Below, one piece after another: positions 24,998-34,055 of a DNA stretch of 64,000 bases. The stretch comes from Terriglobia bacterium (lineage in GTDB: Bacteria; Acidobacteriota; Terriglobia; Terriglobales; Acidobacteriaceae). The position numbers were made by a program, and so were the translations under genes. The notes beneath the pieces were generated by a model. The model ran no database searches. It was not told the DNA's origin and worked only from the letters and a program-made list of their open reading frames with translations. The stretch covers positions 27,651 through 91,650 of the forward strand of contig JAJPJE010000006.1 of assembly GCA_021324365.1 (NCBI GenBank). The letters are read 5' to 3'. How positions within the stretch are numbered: position 1 is the first letter of the stretch; every line of letters begins with the position of its first letter.

Positions 24998-25372
24998 ATG
25001 AAAAGAAACGTGATAACTGCAATCATTTTGGCAGGAGCTCTTGCTCTCTCGCTACCAGCTTTTGCCGATCACGATCATGGACACGGACACGGCAAAGGAA
25101 ATCCACACGAGCGTCAGGATGATAACGGCTGGGAACGTCATGGCAATTATGAGAGCCACGTTTTCGAGGGAGACAGCCGACCTCCGGGATGGAGCAAAGG
25201 CAGAAAAACAGGCTGGGGCAATTGCGGGCTACCTCCGGGACAAGCTAAGAAGTACGGTTGCCAAACCTACACCTACCAAGGACAGCCCTATTACTACTAC
25301 CACGATGATCAGGGCCGCATAGTCGTACGCCGCCCGGCGATTCACATCGAAGGCTCAGTTGATATTCCGTGA
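24998..25372 (+). CDS. Exported His/Tyr-rich small protein
   Basis: This 124-residue protein has a signal peptide (ITAIILAGALALSLPAFA) followed at once by a histidine-rich stretch, DHDHGHGHGKGNPHE, likely to bind divalent metal. The C-terminal half has PPGWSKGRKTGWG, LPPGQAKKYG and a Tyr-rich strand QPYYYYHDDQGRIVVRRP, as seen in RcnB-like and related small periplasmic proteins. The ATG at 24998 is preceded by AAGGGG. It is expressed from a promoter region with two CRP/FNR-like palindromes. A role in metal handling is inference. Confidence 0.75.
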   Translation: MKRNVITAIILAGALALSLPAFADHDHGHGHGKGNPHERQDDNGWERHGNYESHVFEGDSRPPGWSKGRKTGWGNCGLPPGQAKKYGCQTYTYQGQPYYYYHDDQGRIVVRRPAIHIEGSVDIP

Positions 25373-25520
25373 AGACGAAACGCATGCCGTCTGAAGGAAG
25401 TGGCATTGGCACAACAACTGTGCGCTCCGATTGAATTACGTGCCGATTGGCGGTTCAAACTGGCTCAGAGCGCAAGTGACGGCTGCCCGTAAATCCAGAA
25501 CCACACCGTATAATCGCCAC

Positions 25521-27689
25521 ATGAAGTCTGTCGTTCACGCCGCTTGTCCGCACGATTGTCCTGATGCCTGCGGAGTTCTGATCACGGTGGAAGACGGGCG
25601 CGCAACCAGGATTCAGGGTGATCCCAAGCATCCTGTAACGCGTGGATTTTTGTGTGCCAAAGTCGCAAAGTATCTCGACCGGGTTTATTCGCCGGACCGA
25701 GTTCTCTATCCACTGCGCCGCAAAGAGGGTCTAGGCAAGGGTGGTGGAAGCCGCAGCTTTGCGGACTTCGACCAGATTACCTGGGATGAAGCTCTCGACG
25801 AGATTGCCGCACGATTTCGGCAAATAGCCGCTGAATTCGGCAGCGAAGCGATCCTCCCTTATTCTTATGGCGGCACCCTCGGCTTGCTGAATTCAAGTTC
25901 CATGGATCGCCGCTTCTTTCATCGGCTCGGTGCGTCCCAGCTCAAGCGCAACATCTGTTCGGCAGCCGGTGAGTGTGGGATCGAGTCGGTCTATGGCATC
26001 AAGCTAGGTACAGAACCCGAGCAATTCCGCCACTCCCGCCTGATCATCGCCTGGGGCGCCAACATTCACGGCAACAACGTCCATCTATGGCCTTTTATCG
26101 AAGAGGCACGCCGTGGCGGTGGCAAACTGGTTGTTATCGACCCGTATCGTACACGCACGGCAAAGTGTGCGGATTGGTACATTCCAATCAACCCCGGCAC
26201 GGATGTCGCGCTGGCGCTCGGCCTGATGCACGTCATCATCAACGAAGGCCTGTACGATCGTGAGTACGTTGCGCAGCACACGGTCGGTTTCGACCAGTTG
26301 CGCGATCGCGTGCACGAGTATCCTCCGGAACTGGTCGCACGCTGGACAGGCGTTTCCGCGCAGGACATTATTCGGCTCGCTCACGAGTATGCGACGCAAC
26401 GTCCGGCAGCCATCCGAGTGAACTACGGTGTGCAGCGTTCAGAAAATGGCGGCTCGGCTGTGCGCGCCATCTGTATGCTGCCCTGTATTACCGGATCGTG
26501 GAAAGAACTGGGAGGCGGGCTGCAATTGTCGACCAGCGGCGCCTTTGCTCTCGAGAGAGAAGCACTGAAACGCACGGACCTGATGCACAAAGCACTTGGC
26601 CGTCCGGCCCGTTCCGTCAATATGGTGGAACTGGGGAAGGCACTCGCCACACTCAGTGATCCGCCGATCAAGGCACTGTTCGTGTACGGATCGAATCCGG
26701 CTGCGGTTGCGCCAAACCACAACCTGGTGACGGAGGAGTTGTGCCGCGAAGATCTGTTCACCGTGGTACATGAACAGTTCCTCACCGATACAACTGACTA
26801 TGCCGATATCGTTCTGCCGGCGACGACCTTCTTCGAGCACAAAGATCTGCAGACCGCTTACGGACATTACTACCTGCAACTTTCAAACCAGGCGATTGCC
26901 CCACTGGGTGAAGCTCGGTCGAACGCAGAGATGTTCCGCGCGCTGGCCCAGCGCATGCGTTTCGAAGATGATTGTTTTCAGGAGTCACTGGACGAGATGA
27001 TGGATGCAGCCCTGGAGAGCGATCACCCTTTTCTCGAAGGCATCACTCGCGAGCGTCTGCAACGTGAAGATTTTGTTCGCATGAACGTGAACGGCAACAA
27101 CGGCTCGAAGCTATTTCTTCCATTCGCCAACGGGAGTTTTAAAACACCAAGCGGCAAGGCGGAACTCTACAGCGACACACTGGCGGCGCAGGGACTTGAC
27201 CCCGTCGCTCGCTTCGTACCTCCGACGGAATCACGCAACGCGAATCAGAATGGCAGAAGGAAGTATCCGCTGGAGTTACTCGCGCGCAAGGCAGATAACT
27301 TTCTGAACTCCACGTTTTGTAATATGGCGGCAGTGCGGCCGATAGAGAATGTCGACCTGGGACTGTTGGAGCTTCACCCACAAGACGCGCAGACTCGCAG
27401 TATCGCCGATGGGCAGAGTGTCCGCGTGCGCAACGATCGTGGAACGATCTACCTGAAGGCGTGTATCACGGACGCGGTTCAGCCTGGCGTGGCTGCTGCA
27501 CGGCTCGACTGGGCCAAGCTGTCGGATCAGCGCGTCAACATCAACGTACTGACCTCCGAACGCCTGACAGACATGGGCGAAAGTGCAACTTTCTATTCGG
27601 TGCTGGTGGAAGTAGAGGCGGCGCACGAGCACCGAGGAACTTCCGGCAATCCGAGGCCCGCGATCGATCGACGCTCCGGCAACGCTTAG
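25521..27689 (+). CDS. Molybdopterin oxidoreductase, DMSO reductase superfamily
   Basis: This is a 722-residue Mo-bisPGD enzyme with no Tat signal, so it is probably cytoplasmic. The N-terminal [4Fe-4S] ligands are Cys9, 13, 17 and 45 (ACPHDCPDACGV ... GFLCAKV). SAAGECG follows at about residues 147-153, with Cys146 or Cys152 as candidate Mo ligand. Cofactor-binding motifs IAWGANIHGNN, VVIDPYRTRTAK, PGTDVALALG and LFVYGSNPAA are in place, and the C-terminal domain with PLELLARKADNFLNSTF and VRVRNDRGTIYL completes the fold. No membrane or Fe-S partner gene is adjacent. Relatives act on polysulfide, thiosulfate, formate or nitrogen oxyanions; the substrate is unknown. The upstream TTG at 25431 is rejected because the family match begins at 25521. 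Confidence 0.9.
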   Translation: MKSVVHAACPHDCPDACGVLITVEDGRATRIQGDPKHPVTRGFLCAKVAKYLDRVYSPDRVLYPLRRKEGLGKGGGSRSFADFDQITWDEALDEIAARFRQIAAEFGSEAILPYSYGGTLGLLNSSSMDRRFFHRLGASQLKRNICSAAGECGIESVYGIKLGTEPEQFRHSRLIIAWGANIHGNNVHLWPFIEEARRGGGKLVVIDPYRTRTAKCADWYIPINPGTDVALALGLMHVIINEGLYDREYVAQHTVGFDQLRDRVHEYPPELVARWTGVSAQDIIRLAHEYATQRPAAIRVNYGVQRSENGGSAVRAICMLPCITGSWKELGGGLQLSTSGAFALEREALKRTDLMHKALGRPARSVNMVELGKALATLSDPPIKALFVYGSNPAAVAPNHNLVTEELCREDLFTVVHEQFLTDTTDYADIVLPATTFFEHKDLQTAYGHYYLQLSNQAIAPLGEARSNAEMFRALAQRMRFEDDCFQESLDEMMDAALESDHPFLEGITRERLQREDFVRMNVNGNNGSKLFLPFANGSFKTPSGKAELYSDTLAAQGLDPVARFVPPTESRNANQNGRRKYPLELLARKADNFLNSTFCNMAAVRPIENVDLGLLELHPQDAQTRSIADGQSVRVRNDRGTIYLKACITDAVQPGVAAARLDWAKLSDQRVNINVLTSERLTDMGESATFYSVLVEVEAAHEHRGTSGNPRPAIDRRSGNA

Positions 27690-27706
27690 AAGGTCCTACC
27701 ACCCTA

Positions 27707-27712
27707 TATAAT
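27707..27712 (+). promoter_or_regulatory. Candidate -10 element for typA
   Basis: A perfect TATAAT stands about 113 bases before the typA start codon. No good -35 is seen at 16-18 bases upstream. Confidence 0.35.
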
Positions 27713-27824
27713 GTTTAAGACACCCGTCTCCGCAGCGCCCAACCTTCCATCCTTGACGATGTGACTGGACCGGCCTGAACTTCCCGGTGCGCGGCCGACG
27801 ACTGTCTCGCCAGAAGAGGATTGC

Positions 27825-29651
27825 TTGAACCAGGGAATTCGCAATATCGCCATCATCGCCCACGTCGACCACGGTAAAACCACGCTCGTTGATGCCATGC
27901 TGCGCCAGAGCGGCGTTTTCCGCGCCAACCAGGAACTGGTTGACCGCGTGATGGACTCCAACGACCTTGAGCGCGAGCGCGGCATCACGATTCTGGCCAA
28001 GAACACCGCCGTGCACTACGACGATCACAAGATCAACATCGTGGATACGCCCGGTCACAGCGATTTCGGCGGCGAAGTGGAGCGTGCGCTGAAGATGGTT
28101 GACGGAGTCATGCTTTTAGTGGACGCCTCCGAAGGCCCATTGCCGCAGACGCGTTACGTGCTCAGCAAGGCGCTGGAAGCGAAACTCCCGCCCATCCTCG
28201 TGATCAACAAGATCGACCGTCCCGATGCGCGCGCTCAGGAGGTGCTGAACGAGGTCTACGACCTCTTCATCGATCTCGACGCGACGGAAGACCAACTCGA
28301 GTTCCCGGTCCTATATACGAATGCGAAGCAGGGTACTGCGAGCGCCGAGCTGAAGACTTCCGGCGAAAATCTGCAGCCGCTGTTCGAAGCTATCGTCAAA
28401 ACCATTCCCGAGCCGCGTGGCGATGCGGCGGGTCCGCTGCAAATTCTCGTCGCGAATCTCGATTACAGCGATTATCTCGGACGTCTGGCGATTGCGCGCG
28501 TTTTTAATGGCACGCTGCACAATGGTGAAGAGGCTTCCATCGCCAAGCTGGACGGCACCTTTCAAAAGGTAAAAATCACGAAACTCTTCTCATTCGACGG
28601 CCTCAAGCGCATCGACATCGAACAGACGGAGCTCGGCGATATCGTTGCCGTGGCAGGCGTGGAAGGCATCACCATCGGCGAGACGATCACGAACGTGGAA
28701 AATCCGGCGCCGCTGCCGCACATTACTATCGACGAGCCGACAATCGCGATGCTGTTCACCGTGAATACTTCTCCCTTCGCCGGACGCGAAGGACAGTACG
28801 TGACCTCGCGCAACCTACGTGATCGCCTCGACAAAGAGCTGCTCACCAACGTTTCGATTCGCGTGCAGGAGACCGACAGTACCGATTCCTTCAAAGTGAT
28901 GGGACGAGGCGAACTGCAGCTTTCCATTCTCCTGGAAATGATGCGCCGCGAAGGCTACGAACTCGCAGTCGGAAAGCCGGAAATTGTTACCAAGCGAATC
29001 GAAGGCAAACTGATGGAACCGGTGGAACTCCTCACCGTTGATATTCCGCAGGAATTCGTCGGCGTGGTTATGGAAAAGCTCGGTATGCGCAAGGCAGAGA
29101 TGCGCAATATGCATGACCACGGTTACGGGCGTGTACGTCTCGAATTTCGCGTGCCCAGCCGTGGACTCATTGGGCTGCGCAGCGAATTGCTCACCGACAC
29201 GCGCGGCACCATCGTCATGAACTCCATCTTCGATGGCTACACCGAGTGGCAGGGCGAAATCCCGCATCGGCTCACCGGCGCCCTGGTTGCAGACCGCAAT
29301 GGCGTGACGACTGCCTACGCCCTTTACAACCTTCAAGAGCGCGGGGAACTCTTCATCGGACCTGGTGTGGATGTGTACGAAGGAATGATCATTGGGGAAA
29401 ACTCACGGGACAACGATCTCGACGTGAACGCAGTCCGTGAAAAGAAGCTGACGAACATGCGCTCTTCGACCGCGGACGAAGCTATCCGCCTGGTGCCCTT
29501 CCGCACGCTGAATCTGGAACAAGCAATCGAGTTCATCGCTGATGACGAACTGGTGGAAGTGACGCCGAAGTCGTTACGGCTTCGAAAGAAGATTTTGCAG
29601 TCGAACCGCCGGCCAAGGAAGAATGCCGTGCCAGTCTCGGCAGAAGAATAG
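27825..29651 (+). CDS. typA: Translational GTPase TypA/BipA
   Basis: This 608-residue ribosome-associated GTPase is of normal family length. G motifs: AHVDHGKTT (G1), RERGITI (G2), [16 protein letters not shown] (G3) and NKIDRPDA (G4). EF-G-like domains II, III and V follow, including [19 protein letters not shown] and the TypA-typical C-terminal domain with [17 protein letters not shown] and [17 protein letters not shown]. It supports ribosome assembly and stress or cold adaptation. The TTG start is chosen for its AGAGGA at 6-7 bases and because the family N-terminus begins here. Confidence 0.97.
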   Translation: MNQGIRNIAIIAHVDHGKTTLVDAMLRQSGVFRANQELVDRVMDSNDLERERGITILAKNTAVHYDDHKINIVDTPGHSDFGGEVERALKMVDGVMLLVDASEGPLPQTRYVLSKALEAKLPPILVINKIDRPDARAQEVLNEVYDLFIDLDATEDQLEFPVLYTNAKQGTASAELKTSGENLQPLFEAIVKTIPEPRGDAAGPLQILVANLDYSDYLGRLAIARVFNGTLHNGEEASIAKLDGTFQKVKITKLFSFDGLKRIDIEQTELGDIVAVAGVEGITIGETITNVENPAPLPHITIDEPTIAMLFTVNTSPFAGREGQYVTSRNLRDRLDKELLTNVSIRVQETDSTDSFKVMGRGELQLSILLEMMRREGYELAVGKPEIVTKRIEGKLMEPVELLTVDIPQEFVGVVMEKLGMRKAEMRNMHDHGYGRVRLEFRVPSRGLIGLRSELLTDTRGTIVMNSIFDGYTEWQGEIPHRLTGALVADRNGVTTAYALYNLQERGELFIGPGVDVYEGMIIGENSRDNDLDVNAVREKKLTNMRSSTADEAIRLVPFRTLNLEQAIEFIADDELVEVTPKSLRLRKKILQSNRRPRKNAVPVSAEE

Positions 29652-29731
29652 CCGCAGATCAACGCCGATATCTGCTGATCACTTCTTTGATTGCGCTCCT
29701 GATCAGCGTCTACCCGCGTTGATCTGCGGCT
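29650..29731. repeat. Nested inverted repeat between convergent genes
   Basis: Outer arms of 16 bases are perfect complements (29650-29665 and 29716-29731, core GCAGATCAACGC), and inner arms of 8 bases are nested within (GCTGATCA 29674-29681 and TGATCAGC 29700-29707). The right outer arm runs into the 3' end of the gtrA-like gene. There is no T-run; it may be a REP-like element or a transcription barrier between typA and the leftward operon. Confidence 0.7.
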
Positions 29732-30162
29732 GATCCAAATGCCACTCGATCTGCCAGGACGAAGTTCAACACTCCACAGTTCAGAATTGCTGCGACATTG
29801 GCGATGAAATACTGCATGTGCAGCCGTCCCACAAAGACTCGCATCAGGAACACGTTCCCGATAACCGATACGAAACCGTTCGTAAGGTGGAATGCAGCAA
29901 CACTACGCAGCCGCGTGCGCCAGCCATTTCGAAAGCGGTCGCTCCAGGTGTACCTCTCGTGCCATGCGAAGTTGTGCAGGACAGAGAGTTCTACTGCCAG
30001 CGCTGTTGCCCACAGGTAGTTGATATGTAATCCGCTCTTCAGCAGGACGAGTGCGCCCAACTGCACGACAGTCCCCAGTGCGCCGACCAGGTTGAACTTG
30101 AGCAATCGTTTGCCCAGTGGTGCCAGACGCATGGGCAATGAGTTGCAGTCAGCCGCACTCAC
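29710..30162 (-). CDS. GtrA-like family membrane protein
   Basis: This 150-residue protein has four transmembrane helices typical of GtrA/DPMS-associated flippases. Seen: RLLKFNLVGALGTVVQLGALVLL, the conserved VELSVLHNFAWHERYTWSD loop and ANVAAILNCGVLNFVLADRVAF. GtrA proteins assist movement of polyprenyl-phosphate sugars across the inner membrane. It overlaps the upstream CDP-alcohol phosphatidyltransferase by four bases (ATGA), so the two are coupled and may work in the same lipid or glycan pathway. Confidence 0.88.
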   Translation of the reverse strand: MSAADCNSLPMRLAPLGKRLLKFNLVGALGTVVQLGALVLLKSGLHINYLWATALAVELSVLHNFAWHERYTWSDRFRNGWRTRLRSVAAFHLTNGFVSVIGNVFLMRVFVGRLHMQYFIANVAAILNCGVLNFVLADRVAFGSAADQRG

Positions 30163-30917
30163 AGCGATTCCTGCCGGTAAAGCGTGATGGTATGGCGCGC
30201 GGCAGCGATCGCGAACATCAGTCCCATACCGCCGATCGCACAGATGCCTCCAATATCAAACAGCCGATACACGTGATTTCCGAGATGTGCCCACGGTCCG
30301 CGGACAAACAAAGCAACGTTGCCGATGGCAAGAGTGATCCGGATCTCCGTCGGCCCGAAGATCCAGTGCGACATCTGGAATTTGCCCAGAGTGTAGGTCG
30401 CCAGATACGTCTCTACCGACAGCATGAGAAACGCCGCCAGCATTCCCATCGCGATCAGCGGATGCATGTAGCCGGAAAGAGCAAGTCCTACGCACAGAAA
30501 CAGGGAGCCAAGGCTGTCGAGCACGTGATCGACATAGAAACCATAACGAGGGCGCTGCTGGTCGCGATGGCGTGCGAGCGTTCCGTCGAGGCTGTCGCCG
30601 AACCAGTTCACTGCCAGGAAGAAGATCGCCAGCAACAATCCCCAGCGATTCCAGCGAGCTAGCAGGTACGAGCAACCAACCAGAAACTGCCCGAGCACGC
30701 CAATGGCCGTCAGGTGGTCAGAGTTGACCCATAGCGGCATTTTGCTGGCGAGCCAGAGCAGCGTCTTCTTCTCAAACTTGGCGACAAAGTTTCCCTGCAC
30801 CCGGGGCGCGGACTTGAACCCTAGAGCGTTGCGCCGAGCTTCTGGTGGCAATAGCGGTGCTCCTCCCATGTCGGAATAGCCCTCATCAATTGCAACTACT
30901 TTCGGATCACCGGTCAT
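30159..30917 (-). CDS. CDP-alcohol phosphatidyltransferase family protein
   Basis: This 252-residue integral membrane enzyme has the CDP-AP catalytic signature DSLDGTLAR...GFYVDHVLD with all four Asp residues present. It joins a CDP-activated group to an alcohol (glycerol-phosphate, inositol-phosphate, serine or other). An N-terminal soluble segment of about 50 residues precedes five to six helices. ATG 30917 with a GGGGAG site is preferred over upstream in-frame codons. Its coupling to a GtrA-like protein suggests a lipid-linked glycan or unusual phospholipid rather than a housekeeping PgsA; the substrate is not determined. Confidence 0.87.
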   Translation of the reverse strand: MTGDPKVVAIDEGYSDMGGAPLLPPEARRNALGFKSAPRVQGNFVAKFEKKTLLWLASKMPLWVNSDHLTAIGVLGQFLVGCSYLLARWNRWGLLLAIFFLAVNWFGDSLDGTLARHRDQQRPRYGFYVDHVLDSLGSLFLCVGLALSGYMHPLIAMGMLAAFLMLSVETYLATYTLGKFQMSHWIFGPTEIRITLAIGNVALFVRGPWAHLGNHVYRLFDIGGICAIGGMGLMFAIAAARHTITLYRQESL

Positions 30918-31120
30918 AATCTCTCCCCAATATCGAAAGTCTCCACGACGAGGGTCGCGGGGGCAATGCACTGGATCTCAATTGAAGTGCATCCAACCAT
31001 CAATTGATAAATTACCGCTAATCAGCAGGTTACAGAGACATGTCATTTGTAGATTGGCTGGTATTTTTCCAGGAAAAGGGGCAGAATTACCGGTCGCTTT
31101 TCGACCTTTCGGGAGCCGGC

Positions 31121-32524
31121 ATGCCGATCAGGACCATCATTGAGCCGTTCCGGATCAAGAGCGTTGAGCCAATCCGCTGGACCACTCGCGAGCAACGCGA
31201 ACAACTACTGAGGGCCGCCTACTACAACCTTTTCCTGCTTCCGGCTGGCGACGTCCTTATCGATCTGCTGACCGACTCCGGCACGGGGGCAATGTCTACG
31301 CACCAGTGGGCAGCGGTAATGGAAGGCGACGAGAGTTATGCCGGCAGTCTGAGCTTCGTCCGGTTTCGCGATTCCATCCACGACATCTTCGGCTACAAGC
31401 ACGTAATTCCGGCACACCAGGGCCGCGCCGCTGAGCGAATCCTCTTTAGCTGCATGTGCAAGAAGGGCGATGTGGTTCCCAATAACACGCATTTCGATAC
31501 CACGCGCGCCAATGTCGAATTTGTCGGAGCCGAAGCGGTCGACCTCCCTTGTGCGGAGGCCAAACAGCCCAGCATAAATCGTCCTTTCAAGGGCAACATG
31601 CACGTCGGTGCGCTGGAAGAATTGATCGCACGTGTCGGGCGCGAGCGGGTTCCTTTAGTCATGCTAACCATTACCAACAACTCGGGCGGCGGCCAGCCTG
31701 TTTCAATGGAGAATGCCCGTGCCGTCAGCGACGTCTGCCGCAAGCATCGGATTCCCCTGTATTTCGATGCATGTCGCTTTGCTGAGAATTCCTACTTCAT
31801 TAAGCTGCGCGAGCCTGGCTTCGCTGATCGTCGTCCAAAATCGATTGCGCAAGAAATGTTCCAGCTCGGTGATGGTTGCACCATGTCCGCCAAAAAAGAC
31901 GGAATGGCAAATATCGGCGGGTTCCTTTGTACGAACGACGACCTTCTCGCACAGCAGGAGAGAAACCTCCTGATCCTTACTGAGGGCTACCCGACTTACG
32001 GAGGCCTCGCCGGCCGCGATCTGGAAGCTATTGCGGTTGGCGTTGAGGAAGCACTTGACGAAGACTACCTTCGTTATCGAATCGCCTCCACCGGATACCT
32101 TGGGAATCATATCGCCGAGCATGGGGTGCCGATCGTGCAGCCTCCCGGAGGCCATGCGATTTATCTCGACGCCCGAGCTTTTCTGCCACACATACCGGCT
32201 GACCAGTTTCCAGGCGTGGCTCTCGCCAACGAACTGTATCTGGAAGGTGGAATTCGTTCAGTCGAAATAGGAACCTTGATGTTTGGCCCCAACGCCAAGC
32301 TGGATCTCGTACGCCTGGCTATCCCGCGACGCGTGTACACACAGAGCCATATCGATTACGTAATCGAGGTGATTTTGGAAGTGTGGAATCGACGCGAACA
32401 GATTCGTGGCATGCGCCTTACCTATGAAGCGCCATTCCTGCGGCATTTCACGGCAAGACTGGAACCGGTCGTTGGACGACCGTCCAATAACACTGTTATC
32501 GAAAAGACAGCTACGCGAGGTTAA
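31121..32524 (+). CDS. Tryptophanase-type beta-eliminating lyase
   Basis: This is a 467-residue PLP enzyme of the tryptophanase / tyrosine phenol-lyase family. Seen: IEPFRIKSVEPI, the PLP-phosphate region HQGRAAER, TITNNSGGGQPVS, DACRFAENSYFIK and the Schiff-base lysine in MSAKKDGMANIGG. The family splits at the site where tyrosine phenol-lyase has MER (Arg binding the phenol); here the sequence is SVEIG, as in tryptophanase, so indole, pyruvate and ammonia are the expected products. ATG 31121 with GGGAG is chosen because it gives the usual family length; ATG 31040 would add a 27-residue extension. uxaC follows 33 bases later but is not obviously linked in function. Confidence 0.88.
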   Translation: MPIRTIIEPFRIKSVEPIRWTTREQREQLLRAAYYNLFLLPAGDVLIDLLTDSGTGAMSTHQWAAVMEGDESYAGSLSFVRFRDSIHDIFGYKHVIPAHQGRAAERILFSCMCKKGDVVPNNTHFDTTRANVEFVGAEAVDLPCAEAKQPSINRPFKGNMHVGALEELIARVGRERVPLVMLTITNNSGGGQPVSMENARAVSDVCRKHRIPLYFDACRFAENSYFIKLREPGFADRRPKSIAQEMFQLGDGCTMSAKKDGMANIGGFLCTNDDLLAQQERNLLILTEGYPTYGGLAGRDLEAIAVGVEEALDEDYLRYRIASTGYLGNHIAEHGVPIVQPPGGHAIYLDARAFLPHIPADQFPGVALANELYLEGGIRSVEIGTLMFGPNAKLDLVRLAIPRRVYTQSHIDYVIEVILEVWNRREQIRGMRLTYEAPFLRHFTARLEPVVGRPSNNTVIEKTATRG

Positions 32525-32557
32525 AAGTAGAGTCCGGATTAGTACAATACTGCAACA

Positions 32558-33994
32558 ATGTCCTCGAAAGCAGCATTACCCGAGACAACGCGCGCCTTTA
32601 TCCATGACGACTTTCTGCTGACCACCCAAAGTGCACGCGATCTGTATCATCAATTCGCGGCATCCCAGCCCATTCTTGATTACCACTGCCATCTCTCTGC
32701 TCGAGACATTGCGGAAGATCGCCGCTTCAACAACCTATACGAAATCTGGCTGGAAGGCGACCACTACAAGTGGCGGGCGATGCGCGCTAATGGCATTGCT
32801 GAAGAATATTGCACGGGTAATGCAGATCCCTACCACAAGTACATGGCATGGGCGCGCACGGTTCCCTACACCATCGGAAATCCGCTGTACCAGTGGACAC
32901 ATCTCGAGCTGAAACGCTACTTCGGAATTGATGAGTTGCTGAATGAGCACACCGCGCCTGCGATCTGGGAGCAGGCGAACGCCCTGCTGACAAGTGCTGA
33001 ACTCAGTGCGCACGGCATTCTAGAGAAATTCCATGTCAAAGCGGTCTGCACTACAGACGATCCGACTGAGGATCTCAGTCGGCATCGGCAAATTGCCAAG
33101 CTGCATGAGAAGTTTCGCGTGTTCCCTGCATTCCGTCCCGACAAATCATTGGGCGTGCACGATATCGATGCATTCAATGCCTGGACCGGCAGGCTCGAAA
33201 AGGCGAGTGGAACGGAAATCCGCGATTTCGATTCGTTCCTTGCGGGTCTTCGACGCCGTCATGACGACTTCCACGCCCTTGGCGGGCGGTTGTCGGATCA
33301 TGGCCTCTACCGGTGTTATGCGAACTTCTGCTCCAAAACTGTAGCCGCCGAAATTTTTGATAAAGCGCGCTCGGGAAGAGTGGTGGCGACTGAAGAGCAC
33401 GAACAGTTTGCGTCATACATGATGTTGTTTTTCGGACACCTCGATGCGGAAAAAGGATGGGCGAAGCAATTGCATCTCGGAGCATTCCGCAATGCCAACA
33501 CTCGCGCCCTGCAGCAACTTGGTCCGGATACGGGTTTCGATTCCATCGGCGACCGGAGGCAGATTGAGCGCCTTGGCGCTTATCTGGATCGCCTGAGTCA
33601 GGACGATGCACTCCCGAAGACCATTATCTACAACCTGAACCCGGCTGATAATTACGCTCTGGCGGCGATGTGCGGCAATTTTCAGGATGGGTCTGTGCCC
33701 GCCAAGATTCAATTCGGCAGCGGCTGGTGGTTCCTGGATCAAAAGCAGGGGATCGAGTGGCAGCTTCAGGCTTTGGCAAACACCGGCTTGTTGTCACGAT
33801 TTGTTGGCATGGTTACCGACTCGCGCTCCTTCATGTCGTTTCCACGGCACGAGTACTTCCGCAGGGTGCTCTGCAACTGGTTGGGCGGACTGATGGAAAA
33901 CGGCGAGTTGCCCGATGATCACGATCTGATCGGAAGCATGGTGGCGAACATCTGCTTCCACAACGCCGCGACATATTTGGAACTTGAGCTGTGA
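32558..33994 (+). CDS. uxaC: Glucuronate isomerase
   Basis: This is a 478-residue uronate isomerase of the amidohydrolase-like superfamily, which interconverts D-glucuronate/fructuronate and D-galacturonate/tagaturonate in the cytoplasm. Motifs: metal-binding DYHCHLSARDIAEDRRFNNLYEIWL with the typical family loop, VKAVCTTDDPTEDL, FRPDKSL, YNLNPADNYALAAMCGNFQDG, FGSGWWFLDQKQGIEWQL and DSRSFMSFPRHEYFRR. The length is normal. No other uronate-pathway gene is in the window, so its partners are elsewhere. Confidence 0.97.
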   Translation: MSSKAALPETTRAFIHDDFLLTTQSARDLYHQFAASQPILDYHCHLSARDIAEDRRFNNLYEIWLEGDHYKWRAMRANGIAEEYCTGNADPYHKYMAWARTVPYTIGNPLYQWTHLELKRYFGIDELLNEHTAPAIWEQANALLTSAELSAHGILEKFHVKAVCTTDDPTEDLSRHRQIAKLHEKFRVFPAFRPDKSLGVHDIDAFNAWTGRLEKASGTEIRDFDSFLAGLRRRHDDFHALGGRLSDHGLYRCYANFCSKTVAAEIFDKARSGRVVATEEHEQFASYMMLFFGHLDAEKGWAKQLHLGAFRNANTRALQQLGPDTGFDSIGDRRQIERLGAYLDRLSQDDALPKTIIYNLNPADNYALAAMCGNFQDGSVPAKIQFGSGWWFLDQKQGIEWQLQALANTGLLSRFVGMVTDSRSFMSFPRHEYFRRVLCNWLGGLMENGELPDDHDLIGSMVANICFHNAATYLELEL

Positions 33995-34000
33995 CGCTAA

Positions 34001-34030
34001 AGAAAAAGGCCGGGAGACTGAGCTCCCGGC
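34001..34030 (-). terminator. Intrinsic terminator for the TonB fusion gene
   Basis: The perfect 8-bp stem GCCGGGAG/CTCCCGGC has a 6-base loop and is followed on the minus strand by CTTTTTCTTT. It lies 26 bases after the leftward gene's stop; on the plus strand there is no T-run. Confidence 0.8.
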
Positions 34031-34055
34031 ATTAGATGTTACGAATCAGCAATCT

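Noticed and set aside
30972..31120. A TnaC-like leader peptide before the tryptophanase-type gene
   Set aside because: The only short Trp-containing start here (ATG 31040) is in frame with the enzyme and continuous with it, so it is an N-terminal extension or unused start, not a separate leader.
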